Shown one piece after another: positions 35,806 to 45,004 of a stretch of DNA of 64,000 nt. The notes under the pieces are model-generated. The model saw nothing but the letters and a program-made list of their open reading frames with translations. It was not told the DNA's origin and did no database searches. Each line of letters opens with the position of its first letter. Position 1 is the first letter of the stretch. The position numbers were made by a program, and so were the translations under genes. The DNA comes from Bacteroides stercoris ATCC 43183 (lineage in GTDB: Bacteria > Bacteroidota > Bacteroidia > Bacteroidales > Bacteroidaceae). The DNA lies in the NCBI RefSeq assembly GCF_025147325.1, contig NZ_CP102262.1, positions 2,666,001-2,730,000 on the forward strand. The letters run 5' to 3'.

Positions 35806-36627
35806 ATGGCTGGATATATTTCAGACGACACTCGTAAAGTAACTACGCATCGCCTTGTTGAGATGAAACAGAGAGGCGAAAAAATATCGATGCTGACCTC
35901 GTACGACTATACCATGGCGCAGATTGTCGACGGCGCAGGTATGGACGTCATCCTGGTGGGCGACTCCGCTTCCAACGTAATGGCGGGCAACGTGACTACA
36001 CTGCCCATAACCCTCGACCAGATGATTTATCATGCCAAGTCCGTCGTGCGCGGCGTAAAGCGCGCAATGGTAGTGGTGGATATGCCTTTCGGTTCTTATC
36101 AGGGAAACGAAATGGAAGGTCTTGCATCTGCCATCCGAATCATGAAGGAGAGCCATGCCGATGCCCTGAAGCTGGAAGGCGGGGAAGAAATCATCGGTAC
36201 GGTAAAACGCATTCTCAGTGCCGGTATTCCTATTATGGGACACCTCGGACTGATGCCTCAGTCCATCAATAAGTACGGAACATACACGGTACGCGCCAAG
36301 GACGATGCCGAAGCGGAGAAGCTGGTACGCGACGCCCACCTGCTGGAAGAAGCCGGATGCTTTGCCCTTGTACTGGAGAAGATTCCCGCTGCGTTGGCAG
36401 AGCGTGTGGCAGGCGAGCTGACTATTCCCGTCATCGGCATCGGCGCCGGTAGCGGCGTGGACGGCCAGGTGCTGGTAGTACAGGATATGCTGGGCATGAA
36501 CAACGGTTTCCGCCCCCGTTTCCTGCGCCGTTATGCCGACCTGCATACTGTAATGACCGATGCTATCAGCCATTACATTTCCGATGTGAAGAACTTAGAC
36601 TTCCCGAATGAGAAAGAACAGTACTGA
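35806..36627 (+). CDS. panB: 3-methyl-2-oxobutanoate hydroxymethyltransferase
   Basis: 273 residues, the normal length. Family landmarks: [10 protein letters not shown] at the first strand, V-G-D-S-A-S-N-V with the Mg-binding Asp, D-M-P-F-G-S-Y-Q, the K-L-E-G-G-E-E segment, [10 protein letters not shown], and I-G-I-G-A-G near the C-terminus. It adds a hydroxymethyl group from methylene-tetrahydrofolate to alpha-ketoisovalerate, the first committed step to pantothenate and CoA. Overlaps the MFS gene by 20 bases if that gene starts at 36608. Confidence 0.96.
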   Translation: MAGYISDDTRKVTTHRLVEMKQRGEKISMLTSYDYTMAQIVDGAGMDVILVGDSASNVMAGNVTTLPITLDQMIYHAKSVVRGVKRAMVVVDMPFGSYQGNEMEGLASAIRIMKESHADALKLEGGEEIIGTVKRILSAGIPIMGHLGLMPQSINKYGTYTVRAKDDAEAEKLVRDAHLLEEAGCFALVLEKIPAALAERVAGELTIPVIGIGAGSGVDGQVLVVQDMLGMNNGFRPRFLRRYADLHTVMTDAISHYISDVKNLDFPNEKEQY

Positions 36628-37585
36628 CAGGCTTATGACGCTGAACTTCTGGCGGATGTGCACAGCTAATCTGCTACTGTTCGCATCCGTCTACATGCTT
36701 TTTCCCGTACTTTCGTTCGTAATGCCGGAGCAGTTGGGAATGTCCGTTTCCCGGACAGGCGACATGTTTCTGGCATTCATTGCGGCGATGTTTGCGGCAG
36801 GCCCGTTTCATGCCTATCTGTGCGATGAGTATAAGCGGAAGAACGTATTGCTTTCCTCTGCTTTCGTCATGCTGGCTGCAATGGCGGGGTATGCCTTTGC
36901 CGACAGCTATCTCAAGCTGATGCTGCTTGCTTCGGTACAGGGCGTATGTTTCGGACTGGCAACGACGGCGGGCATTACGGTGGCTATCGACATTACCACA
37001 TCTACAAGGCGCAGTGCCGGCAATCTGGTCTATGCGTGGTCTGCCCGGCTGGGTATGCTGGCAGGGGCGTGCGCAGGCTTCCTGCTGTACGACCTTTACG
37101 GTTTCCGCACGGTTGTTTATGCAGCCGTTGCCGTGGGAGTTCTCGGCATGTATTTCGCATCGAGGGTATATGTGGCTTTCCGTGCGCCTATCGGGATGAG
37201 GCTGTGCAGCCTGGACCGCTTCCTGCTGCCGCGTGCATGGGTTCCTGCGCTGAATATGCTGCTGATAGCTTTCGTGCCGGGCGTATTACTGCCACTGCTC
37301 TATATAGGCGACTACATTGCATTCCTGGCATTGGCGGCGTTGACGTTTCTGACGCTGCCGTTTACAAGGATGTTCGTAAAGCTATCTCATCACTGCCAGC
37401 GGGGAACGGGCAACACGACTTGCCACCTGGTTATGGAAACCGGACTTCTGGCGGGTCTGGCAACGGCTTGCCGCCTGGCAGATGCGTTCCTGCTTTACCA
37501 CGCCGCCGGTGTAGCCGCCATACTTGCCTTGTTCTTCTTCGTCCTGCTGACGTATCCCTACTATAAAAGGAAAAGGGTAAGATAA
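36608..37585 (+). CDS. Major facilitator superfamily transporter (short)
   Basis: 325 residues, or 316 if translation starts at 36635 (M-T-L-N-F-W-R-M). The N-terminal half has six clear helices with an MFS-type loop after helix 2 (C-D-E-Y-K-R-K-N), but the C-terminal half has only about four, so the protein is shorter than the ~390 residues usual for MFS carriers. The start overlaps panB, so the two are coupled, which invites but does not prove a role with pantoate or related metabolites. Substrate unknown. Confidence 0.8.
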   Translation: MRKNSTDRLMTLNFWRMCTANLLLFASVYMLFPVLSFVMPEQLGMSVSRTGDMFLAFIAAMFAAGPFHAYLCDEYKRKNVLLSSAFVMLAAMAGYAFADSYLKLMLLASVQGVCFGLATTAGITVAIDITTSTRRSAGNLVYAWSARLGMLAGACAGFLLYDLYGFRTVVYAAVAVGVLGMYFASRVYVAFRAPIGMRLCSLDRFLLPRAWVPALNMLLIAFVPGVLLPLLYIGDYIAFLALAALTFLTLPFTRMFVKLSHHCQRGTGNTTCHLVMETGLLAGLATACRLADAFLLYHAAGVAAILALFFFVLLTYPYYKRKRVR

Positions 37586-37594
37586 CGTCTGCCT

Positions 37595-37951
37595 TTAAAG
37601 ATACGGTATAAAGATTATCAATCCTATAATTGCCGCCGCAACAGCGCACACCAGCACTGCTCCGGCGGCAATGTCTTTTACCTGCCCCGCAACGGGGTGC
37701 CGTTCGGGAGATACCAGGTCCACCAGCCTTTCGATAGCGGTGTTGAACAGCTCGGCGGCAATCACCACACCGAAACAGAGGATAACGACCGTCCATTCCG
37801 TGCGTGTAATGCCTAAAACAAATCCCGCAAGGGTTACTGCCGCCATGGCAATCAGATGAAAACTCAGGTTCTGCTCCTTGCCTGCGCAGCTCCGGATGCC
37901 CTGCCAGGCATAACCGAAACTGCGGAGCTGTTTTTTGAAATCGTATCGCAT
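37595..37951 (-). CDS. Diacylglycerol/undecaprenol kinase family protein
   Basis: 118 residues, matching DgkA/UdpK proteins. Three membrane helices; the catalytic and metal-binding signature E-L-F-N-T-A-I-E-R-L-V-D (about residues 67-78) is intact, followed by K-D-I-A-A-G-A-V-L-V. Inner-membrane enzyme phosphorylating diacylglycerol or undecaprenol to recycle membrane lipid carriers. The gene ends ten bases from the convergent MFS gene. A 22-bp-period array sits directly upstream. Confidence 0.93.
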   Translation of the reverse strand: MRYDFKKQLRSFGYAWQGIRSCAGKEQNLSFHLIAMAAVTLAGFVLGITRTEWTVVILCFGVVIAAELFNTAIERLVDLVSPERHPVAGQVKDIAAGAVLVCAVAAAIIGLIIFIPYL

Positions 37952-38006
37952 AGTTGGTAAATTGAGAATTGAGAATTAAAACATTGAGAAATAAGGGCGG
38001 GGGAGA

Positions 38007-38134
38007 CGCAGTGTTGGACTTGGGAAACGTAGAGTTCTACTTTAGGATTGTAAAGTAGAACTTTAGCGTCGCCAAGTAGCACTTTAGAAACGTAGTGTAG
38101 CACTTTACGGTCCGCAATGTTGAACTTGGGATTT
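38007..38134. repeat. Six-unit degenerate tandem array, 20-22-bp period
   Basis: Units start at 38007, 38028, 38050, 38071, 38091 and 38113 (spacing 21, 22, 21, 20, 22). The shared core is close to CGTAGTGTAGCACTTTAG. Units 2 and 3 form a perfect 11-bp inverted repeat (GTTCTACTTTA with its complement). It fills the gap between the relA-like gene end (38141) and the kinase gene start (37951). Same period as the arrays at 458 and 28423 but unrelated sequence. Confidence 0.65.
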
Positions 38135-38140
38135 ACCCCG

Positions 38141-40363
38141 TCAGTTGCGCGATACCTGCTTTACTCCCTTTACCGTCCTCAGCTTCTTGATGAGCGCTTC
38201 CAGTCTTCCGGTGTCGCCTACCATGATGGTAAGCGTTCCCGAGAATAATCCGTCGTGCGAGTCTATGCCGATGCTCCGCAGCGTAATGCCGGTCTCTTTG
38301 GAGATGATGGAAGTGATATTGGTAACGATGCCTATGTCGTCGTGTCCCACCACACGCAGCGTAATGGGGTATTGCGTGCCTTGCGACTTGCCAGCCCAGC
38401 GTGCCTTTACGATGCGGTACCCGAAGCGTTCGCGCAAGTCGCTTGCATTCGGACAGTCGCAGCGGTGTATCTTGATGCCGCCGCTTACGGTTACGAAACC
38501 GAATACCTCATCTCCGTAGATAGGATTGCAGCAGCGTGCCAGCTTGAAGTCCAGCCCTTTCAGGTTCTGGTCGATGACGAGCACGTCCTCTTTGGCGGTG
38601 GTCTCTTCGGGCAGGGCGGCAGCCTGCAGGTTATAGCCTTCGGCGCTGCGGTACACGATGTCGTCGTGCGTGTCGTTCTCCCGTTTCTGGAGTTCGAGGT
38701 ACTTGTCGATGATGCCGTTCACGTCGAGCGTTTCATCGGCAATGCTCTGGTAGAAGTCCGTCACCACCTTGAAGCCGAGCCGCTTGATGAGACGCATCAT
38801 CGTACCCTCGTCATACTCTATTTTCCGGTTCTTGAACTTACGTTCCAATGTCTCCTTGGCAAAGGCGTGCTGGCGGGCAGCCATTTCCTTGAGCGCCTGC
38901 CGTATCTTGGTGCGCGCCTTGGAAGTGGTGACAATGTTCAGCCAGTCCTGCTTGGGCGTCTGTGTATTGGACGTCATGATTTCCACCTGGTCGCCGCTGT
39001 TCAGTATCTGCTTCAACTGTGCGTTCTTGCCGTTTACCTTGGCTCCTATACATTTGCAGCCCAGCTTGCTGTGGATGTGGAAGGCGAAGTCGAGCACGGT
39101 GGAACCCTTGCCCAGTTTGAACAAGTCTCCCTTGGGGGTAAAGACGAACACTTCGTCTTCGTATAAGTCCAGCTTGAACTGGTCCATGGTCTCCAGTCCG
39201 CTGCTGTCGGAGTTCTCCAGCGCTTCACGTACGGAAGTCAGCCATTCGTCCAGTCCGCTTTCGCCTTTCACGCCCTTGTACCGCCAGTGGGCGGCAAGCC
39301 CCCGTTCGGCTATCTCGTCCATGCGTTCGGTGCGTATCTGCACTTCCACCCATTTGCCTTCAGGCCCCATGACGGTGATGTGCAGCGATTCGTAGCCGTT
39401 GCTCTTGGGCACGGACAGCCAGTCGCGCAGACGCTTCGGGTTGGGCTGGTACATATCCGTTACAATGGAATATGCCTGCCAGCACTCCAGCTTCTCTTTT
39501 TCCACTTGGGAGTCCAGGATTACACGGATGGCAAACAGGTCGTACACACCCTCGAAAGGACACTTCTGCTTCTTCATCTTCTGGTAGATGGAGTGGATGG
39601 ACTTGGTGCGCCCCTTGATGTGGAAATGCAGTCCCGCCTCTTCCAGCTTCTTCTGTACCGGAGCGATGAAAGCGGCTATATACTTGTCGCGCGATGCCTT
39701 GGTTTCGTTCAGTTTCTCCTTGATGTGGTAGTAGACTTCCTTCTCCGTGTACTTCAGCGAAAGGTCTTCCAGTTCCGACTTCAGTTTGTACAGACCCAGC
39801 TTATGGGCGAGGGGAGCGTACAGATAGGCGGCTTCATTGGCCACCTGCCTGCGTGCTTCGTCGTTCTCGCACTCCTTTATCTGGCGCATGATGTTCACGC
39901 GGTCGGCAATCATGATGAGGATAACGCGCATGTCCTCTGCAAAGGACAGCAGCAGGTTGCGGAAGTTCTCCGACTCGATGGTGGGGCTTTTGGCGTAAAG
40001 TTCGTTTACCCGTATCAGTCCGCGTATGATGCCCGCCACATCCTCGCCGTAGTTCCGTTCCACTTCTTCGGCGGTACAGGTGCCGCAGCGCACGGAGTCG
40101 TGGAGCATCAGTCCCAGGATGGATGCCCGCCTCATGCCTATCTCTTCCGCCACGATAACGGCGGTCTGCATATCCTTTATAATCGGGTTCAGCCCGAAGA
40201 TATCCCGCTGTATGCGGTTGTTCTGTATAGAGTTTACAAGATGTGTTTTCAGCTTTCTGCAATCGCCCTTGCGGAGCGTCTCTCCGGAAAGCTGCAATAA
40301 TTTTCGGTAGAGCACGAAGAGCAAACGCTTCTCTTCGGCTGTGAAAAATTCATCTGTTTCCAT
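38141..40363 (-). CDS. relA: (p)ppGpp synthetase, RelA/SpoT family, HD domain degenerate
   Basis: 740 residues. Order: N-terminal HD-type domain (about 30-200), synthetase (about 240-370: F-H-I-K-G-R-T-K-S, Y-D-L-F-A-I-R-V-I, G-Y-E-S-L-H, V-E-V-Q-I-R-T), TGS (V-F-T-P-K-G-D-L-F), a Cys/His-rich insert (A-R-C-C-N-P, I-H-R-C-D-C-P) and a C-terminal ACT domain. The hydrolase motif is altered: family L-L-H-D-V-V-E-D reads M-L-H-D-S-V-R-C, and the first metal-binding His is missing, so it likely makes but does not degrade (p)ppGpp. Signals amino-acid starvation through the ribosome. Confidence 0.9.
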   Translation of the reverse strand: METDEFFTAEEKRLLFVLYRKLLQLSGETLRKGDCRKLKTHLVNSIQNNRIQRDIFGLNPIIKDMQTAVIVAEEIGMRRASILGLMLHDSVRCGTCTAEEVERNYGEDVAGIIRGLIRVNELYAKSPTIESENFRNLLLSFAEDMRVILIMIADRVNIMRQIKECENDEARRQVANEAAYLYAPLAHKLGLYKLKSELEDLSLKYTEKEVYYHIKEKLNETKASRDKYIAAFIAPVQKKLEEAGLHFHIKGRTKSIHSIYQKMKKQKCPFEGVYDLFAIRVILDSQVEKEKLECWQAYSIVTDMYQPNPKRLRDWLSVPKSNGYESLHITVMGPEGKWVEVQIRTERMDEIAERGLAAHWRYKGVKGESGLDEWLTSVREALENSDSSGLETMDQFKLDLYEDEVFVFTPKGDLFKLGKGSTVLDFAFHIHSKLGCKCIGAKVNGKNAQLKQILNSGDQVEIMTSNTQTPKQDWLNIVTTSKARTKIRQALKEMAARQHAFAKETLERKFKNRKIEYDEGTMMRLIKRLGFKVVTDFYQSIADETLDVNGIIDKYLELQKRENDTHDDIVYRSAEGYNLQAAALPEETTAKEDVLVIDQNLKGLDFKLARCCNPIYGDEVFGFVTVSGGIKIHRCDCPNASDLRERFGYRIVKARWAGKSQGTQYPITLRVVGHDDIGIVTNITSIISKETGITLRSIGIDSHDGLFSGTLTIMVGDTGRLEALIKKLRTVKGVKQVSRN

Positions 40364-40468
40364 AATTGTCCGTATTTTCTGCTGTAAAGGTAGTTTTTTT
40401 CTTCCTTTTCATGACGGTGCTTGTGCTTTTTTTGTATTTTTGGGCATCAATTAATTAATTTAGATATT

Positions 40469-41986
40469 ATGATAACACTCCAAGACAAAGAACTACTTGC
40501 CAAGAAAGGCATATCGGAAGAACAGATAGCCGAACAGCTGGCCTGCTTCGAAAAGGGATTTCCATATTTAAAGTTGTCTGCCGCTGCTTCCGTGGAGCAG
40601 GGTATACTGGCTCCGGATGCCGATGAGCAGAAAAAATATCTGAATGCGTGGGAAGCATATACTCAGACAGACAAAACGGTGGTGAAATTTGTTCCGGCAT
40701 CGGGCGCGGCAAGCCGTATGTTTAAGAATTTATTTGAATTCCTCGGAGCGGAATACGATGCTCCGCAGTCGGACTTTGAGAAAACATTCTTCGGGAAAAT
40801 CGGGAAGTTCGCTTTCTATGACGACCTGAACGCCGCTTGCCTGAAAACAACCAGCAAGGATATTCCCGCTCTGATTGCCGCCGGCAATTACAAGGCGGTG
40901 GTTGCCGCCCTGCTCGAATCGGCAGGATTGAATTACGGCGCGCTTCCGAAAGGATTGCTGAAGTTTCATAAATACGAGGACGGCAGCCGTACCCCGCTCG
41001 AAGAACATCTGGTGGAAGGTGCGCTTTATGCTGCCAACAAGAGCGGTAAGGTAAACGTGCACTTCACCGTATCTCCCGAACACCGTGCGCTGTTCAAGGC
41101 GTTGGTAGACGAGAAAGCCGCGGCTTATGCCAGAAAGTACGGCGTGGATTACAACATCAGCTTCTCCGAGCAGAAACCGAGCACCGATACCGTTGCCGCC
41201 GATATGGAGAACAAGCCTTTCCGCGATAACGGCAAGCTTCTGTTCCGTCCGGGCGGTCACGGCGCATTGATAGAGAACCTGAACGACCTCGATGCCGATG
41301 TCATCTTCATTAAGAACATCGACAACGTAGTGCCCGATAAACTGAAAGGCGATACCGTATTATATAAGAAGCTGATTGCCGGTGTGCTCATCACCTTGCA
41401 GCAGCAGGCTTTTGCCTATCTGCAACTGCTGGACAGCGGCAAGTACACGCACGAGCAGGTTCTCGACATCCTGCAGTTTGTACAGAAGAAGCTGTTCTGC
41501 AAGAACCCCGAAACGAAGAATCTGGAAGATGCCGAACTGGTGATTTACCTGAAAGAGAAGCTGAACCGTCCGATGCGTGTCTGCGGCATGGTGAAGAACG
41601 TAGGCGAGCCGGGTGGCGGTCCGTTCCTTGCTTACAACAGCGACGGTACGATTTCCCTGCAAATCCTCGAAAGTTCTCAGATTGACATGAATGACCCTGA
41701 GAAGAAGGATATGTTTGAAAAAGGTACGCACTTCAATCCGGTAGACCTGGTATGTGCAGTGCGCGACTATAAGGGCCATAAGTTCGATTTGGTGAAGTAT
41801 GTGGACAAGGCTACGGGCTTCATCTCCTATAAGTCGAAGAACGGCAAAGACCTGAAAGCTCTGGAACTTCCCGGATTGTGGAACGGTGCCATGAGCGACT
41901 GGAATACGGTCTTTGTAGAAGTACCTCTGACTACATTCAATCCGGTAAAGACGGTGAATGACCTGTTGAGAGAACAGCACCAGTGA
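40469..41986 (+). CDS. DUF4301 family protein
   Basis: Start set at 40469 (M-I-T-L-Q-D-K-E-L-L), 505 residues; an in-frame ATG at 40421 lies upstream of a likely -7 box (TATTTTTG at 40435). The segment V-P-A-S-G-A-A-S-R-M-F-K (about residues 74-85) is the family's best mark and resembles the nucleotide-binding loop of sugar-phosphate nucleotidyltransferases. No signal peptide or membrane helix. Family function is not established; cytoplasmic enzyme is my inference. Confidence 0.85.
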   Translation: MITLQDKELLAKKGISEEQIAEQLACFEKGFPYLKLSAAASVEQGILAPDADEQKKYLNAWEAYTQTDKTVVKFVPASGAASRMFKNLFEFLGAEYDAPQSDFEKTFFGKIGKFAFYDDLNAACLKTTSKDIPALIAAGNYKAVVAALLESAGLNYGALPKGLLKFHKYEDGSRTPLEEHLVEGALYAANKSGKVNVHFTVSPEHRALFKALVDEKAAAYARKYGVDYNISFSEQKPSTDTVAADMENKPFRDNGKLLFRPGGHGALIENLNDLDADVIFIKNIDNVVPDKLKGDTVLYKKLIAGVLITLQQQAFAYLQLLDSGKYTHEQVLDILQFVQKKLFCKNPETKNLEDAELVIYLKEKLNRPMRVCGMVKNVGEPGGGPFLAYNSDGTISLQILESSQIDMNDPEKKDMFEKGTHFNPVDLVCAVRDYKGHKFDLVKYVDKATGFISYKSKNGKDLKALELPGLWNGAMSDWNTVFVEVPLTTFNPVKTVNDLLREQHQ

Positions 41987-41997
41987 TGATAACTGCA

Positions 41998-42065
41998 AGT
42001 TGACGGTTTACGGTTTACTATTTCCGCAGTGCGGTGGCGGTAGGCCGTAAATCGTCAGTTTTATG
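41998..42065 (+). terminator. Hairpin after the DUF4301 gene
   Basis: An arm GTTGACGGTTTACGG pairs with CCGTAAATCGTCAG (two mismatches), followed by TTTT. Possible transcription end between the DUF4301 gene and purT. Confidence 0.45.
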
Positions 42066-42143
42066 CCTGAACATCCAATAATAAACAACAAATTGCCAAT
42101 TATAGAAAACAATAATAATAGGTAGTAAATAAATTAGTAACCG

Positions 42144-43310
42144 ATGAAAAAGATTTTACTGTTAGGTTCCGGTGAACTGGGTAAAGAGTTTGTAATTTCA
42201 GCTCAACGTAAAGGGCAATATATCATAGCCTGCGACTCTTACGCCGGAGCACCCGCCATGCAGGTGGCGGACGAGTGCGAAGTGTTCAGCATGCTGGACG
42301 GGGAAGCATTGGAACGTGTGGTGCGTAAACACCGGCCGGACATTATAGTACCCGAAATAGAGGCTATCCGTACGGAACGCCTGTACGATTTCGAGAAAGA
42401 AGGTATTCAGGTTGTGCCCAGCGCGCGTGCGGTCAACTTTACAATGAACCGTAAGGCTATCCGCGACCTTGCTGCCAAGGAACTGGGACTGAAAACAGCC
42501 AGATACTTCTATGCCAAATCCCTGGATGAGCTGAAGGCTGCTGCCGAAAAAATCGGTTTCCCCTGTGTGGTAAAGCCGCTGATGTCCTCTTCCGGTAAGG
42601 GGCAGTCGCTCGTAAAGAGTGCCGACGAACTGGAGCATGCCTGGGAGTACGGCTGCAACGGAAGCCGTGGCGACATCAAGGAGCTTATCATTGAGGAGTT
42701 TATCAAGTTCGATAGTGAAATCACCTTGCTGACGGTTACCCAAAAGAATGGCCCTACCTTGTTCTGCCCGCCTATCGGACATGTGCAGAAAGGCGGCGAC
42801 TATCGCGAGAGCTTTCAGCCTGCCCATATCGACCCTGCTCATTTAAAGGAAGCGCAGGATATGGCGGAGAAAGTGACCCGTGCCCTGACCGGCGCCGGTT
42901 TGTGGGGAGTGGAATTCTTCCTGAGCCACGAGAACGGCGTTTACTTCTCCGAACTCTCTCCGCGTCCGCACGATACGGGTATGGTGACACTGGCAGGAAC
43001 ACAGAACCTGAACGAATTTGAATTGCATTGCCGCGCCGTACTCGGTTTGCCCATTCCGGGTATCAAGCAGGAGCGGATAGGGGCGAGTGCCGTTATTCTT
43101 TCGCCCATTGCCAGTCAGGAGCGTCCCAACTACCGCGGCATGGAAGAGGTGACCAAAGAAGAAGATACTTACTTGCGTATCTTCGGCAAGCCTACCACCC
43201 GCGTCAATCGCCGTATGGGTGTTGTATTGTGCTATGCCCCGTTGGACAGCGACCTCGATGCGCTGCGCGATAAAGCCAAACGGATAGCCGCGAAAGTAGA
43301 AGTGTACTGA
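42144..43310 (+). CDS. purT: Formate-dependent phosphoribosylglycinamide formyltransferase 2
   Basis: 388 residues, the standard size. ATP-grasp enzyme: N-terminal [18 protein letters not shown] with the substrate-binding Glu, [13 protein letters not shown] (ATP-grasp loop, about residues 152-164), V-E-F-F-L-S and [11 protein letters not shown] near the metal site. It makes formyl-GAR from GAR, formate and ATP in purine synthesis without folate. Confidence 0.96.
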   Translation: MKKILLLGSGELGKEFVISAQRKGQYIIACDSYAGAPAMQVADECEVFSMLDGEALERVVRKHRPDIIVPEIEAIRTERLYDFEKEGIQVVPSARAVNFTMNRKAIRDLAAKELGLKTARYFYAKSLDELKAAAEKIGFPCVVKPLMSSSGKGQSLVKSADELEHAWEYGCNGSRGDIKELIIEEFIKFDSEITLLTVTQKNGPTLFCPPIGHVQKGGDYRESFQPAHIDPAHLKEAQDMAEKVTRALTGAGLWGVEFFLSHENGVYFSELSPRPHDTGMVTLAGTQNLNEFELHCRAVLGLPIPGIKQERIGASAVILSPIASQERPNYRGMEEVTKEEDTYLRIFGKPTTRVNRRMGVVLCYAPLDSDLDALRDKAKRIAAKVEVY

Positions 43311-43327
43311 GTTTAAGTATAAAATAT

Positions 43328-43378
43328 AAAGTATGAGGTATAACCGTGCTCCATCCGCATGGTTATACCTCATACTTT
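43328..43378. terminator. Bidirectional hairpin between purT and the PepSY-like gene
   Basis: Arms AAAGTATGAGGTATAACC (43328-43345) and the exact complement (43361-43378) enclose a 15-base loop ending CCGCAT. Suited to end both convergent genes. A related palindrome lies on the other side of the PepSY-like gene. Confidence 0.7.
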
Positions 43379-43383
43379 TATGC

Positions 43384-43869
43384 TTAATTAAAGAGTCCCG
43401 GGTAAATCTCTCCGCCCAGTTCACTCACATTCAGTTGCCGTTGCAGCTTTCCGTCCGGTGCATAGAACAGTTGGAATTCTTCACCGGAGTTGTAGCCTTC
43501 CACTTCGATAACGATTACCGCAGGACGTTTGGGAAACGTGACTATCCTTACATCCCTCAATCTCATGGAAGCCATAATGCTTTCCATAAATGCTTCCGCA
43601 ACGGGAGCGGGAACTTTCTCCAGCGACTCCACATCATTCTCCATCATTACCCATTGGGCATTTTCATCGAACCACACATCTGTTTCCCTGCCGTCAATAA
43701 CGAATTCTGCTACGTAACATCCTGCCATCTGTTCCCACTGGGCATTTGCAACATACGGGTACATCTTTTCGAAAGCAGCCTGTATGCTTGTGGGAACTCC
43801 TTTGGCAACGGTGGAAACGGAAATAAACAGTAGCATGCCTGCTACCAAACAAAATCTGAATCTTTTCAT
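43384..43869 (-). CDS. PepSY-like (DUF2874-type) secreted protein
   Basis: Start set at 43869 (M-K-R-F-R-F-C-L-V-A), 161 residues, because this puts a signal peptide (to about residue 24, V-S-T-V-A-K-G) first; upstream ATG at 43938 runs through a repeat. The mature part has repeated PepSY-like units: A-F-E-K-M-Y-P-Y-V-A-N-A-Q-W-E and Y-V-A-E-F-V-I-D-G-R-E-T-D-V-W-F-D. Periplasmic or lipid-free secreted protein; function unknown. Monocistronic between two related palindromes. Confidence 0.75.
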   Translation of the reverse strand: MKRFRFCLVAGMLLFISVSTVAKGVPTSIQAAFEKMYPYVANAQWEQMAGCYVAEFVIDGRETDVWFDENAQWVMMENDVESLEKVPAPVAEAFMESIMASMRLRDVRIVTFPKRPAVIVIEVEGYNSGEEFQLFYAPDGKLQRQLNVSELGGEIYPGLFN

Positions 43870-43878
43870 CCTGAAATT

Positions 43879-43960
43879 AAGTATGAAGTATAAAATATAG
43901 GGTATAACAATGTCCCGTCCGCATGGTTCATTCCTCATACTTTATATTTCATACTTTTAA
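43879..43960. repeat. Imperfect palindrome related to 43328-43378
   Basis: AAGTATGAAGTATAAAATAT on the left faces a complementary arm ending CATACTTTT on the right, with the loop again containing CCGTCCGCATGGTT. Together with the hairpin at 43328 it brackets the PepSY-like gene. It overlaps the last bases before ispE ends and may serve as its terminator. Confidence 0.55.
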
Positions 43961-44787
43961 ACGGTCAGTTTCCCTTTATATACGAATGCTTTTTCACCGA
44001 AGTCTACATCCGGCAATACGGCATCCGCCGCAAACAGTCCGTACACCGATGATCCCGAACCGCTCATCGAAGCATAGACAGCGCCTTGCCGGTACATTTC
44101 TTCCTTGATTGCCCCGATAGCGGGAAACTGCGGGAACACGCTCTCTTCGAAGTCATTCACCATATACTCTTTCCATGCTTCAATGGGCAGCTGCACCGTC
44201 TCCTTCAGTGACCGTTCCGGACGGTGCGGCTTTATTTGTGAGAAAGCATCCCGTGTGGAAACGAATATATCCGGTTTTACCAGCCAGAGCTGATACCCTT
44301 TCAGCGACAAGGATATAGGCGAGAACACATTTCCGATGCCTTCCGCATAGGTAGGAGCATTCCGGATGAAGAAAGCGCAATCCGCTCCCAGGCGGGCGGC
44401 ATACTCTTCCAGAGTCCCGGTACTCAGTCCAAGGCCGAACTTCTCATTCAGCATTTTCAGCATAAATGCAGCATCTGCCGAGCCGCCACCCAATCCGGCC
44501 CCCGATGGGATATGCTTGAACAGATGAATATCCACCGGCGGCAGGTCGAACAACCCGTCCAGCAGCTTATACGCCTTCACCACGAGGTTGTTTTCCGCTT
44601 CTCCCGTTATTTCCATACCTGCCTGATGCAGGCAATATTTTCCGTCACCCTCGCGCAGCGGGTTTATTTCCAGCGCATCTTCCACGGGAATAGGGTAGAA
44701 GATGGTCTCCAGGTTATGGTAGCCGTCCGGTCGTTTTTCTGTAATATTCAGTCCCAGGTTTATTTTAGCATTCGGAAAAGTAAGCAT
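43957..44787 (-). CDS. ispE: 4-diphosphocytidyl-2-C-methyl-D-erythritol kinase
   Basis: 276 residues. GHMP kinase: N-terminal [10 protein letters not shown] with the catalytic Lys, then the ATP loop [13 protein letters not shown] (about residues 92-104), and C-terminal [11 protein letters not shown] (motif 3). Phosphorylates CDP-methylerythritol in the MEP pathway for isoprenoids, in the cytoplasm. Divergent from dnaB with a ~217-base gap. Confidence 0.95.
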   Translation of the reverse strand: MLTFPNAKINLGLNITEKRPDGYHNLETIFYPIPVEDALEINPLREGDGKYCLHQAGMEITGEAENNLVVKAYKLLDGLFDLPPVDIHLFKHIPSGAGLGGGSADAAFMLKMLNEKFGLGLSTGTLEEYAARLGADCAFFIRNAPTYAEGIGNVFSPISLSLKGYQLWLVKPDIFVSTRDAFSQIKPHRPERSLKETVQLPIEAWKEYMVNDFEESVFPQFPAIGAIKEEMYRQGAVYASMSGSGSSVYGLFAADAVLPDVDFGEKAFVYKGKLTV

Positions 44788-44907
44788 CGTTAAATTGAGA
44801 ATTAAGAATTGAAATTAAAAAAATAAAAACGGGCCTGTCAAAGCAGGCTTCGGAGACAAAGTTAATGAATTCTGTTCATAGTAGATTGAAAACTTAACAA
44901 CGATTTG

Positions 44908-44940
44908 TTGATTGCTATCAATAAAATCATTTATCTTTGC
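44908..44940 (+). promoter_or_regulatory. Promoter of dnaB
   Basis: TTG (44908-44910), 21 bases, TATCTTTGC (44932-44940). The expected start near 44947 excludes an in-frame ATG at 44912 and supports the GTG at 45005 as the translation start. Confidence 0.65.
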
Positions 44941-45004
44941 TTTCCCTTTTGAAAGGCGGACTATTTATTTCTTAATTTTTAAATTTCAATTCTTAATTCA
45001 TAAA

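Noticed and set aside
44799..44999. Invertible switch for dnaB
   Set aside because: The gene is essential, the repeats are low-complexity AT-rich sequence, and no recombinase is nearby; kept only as a low-interest structural note.
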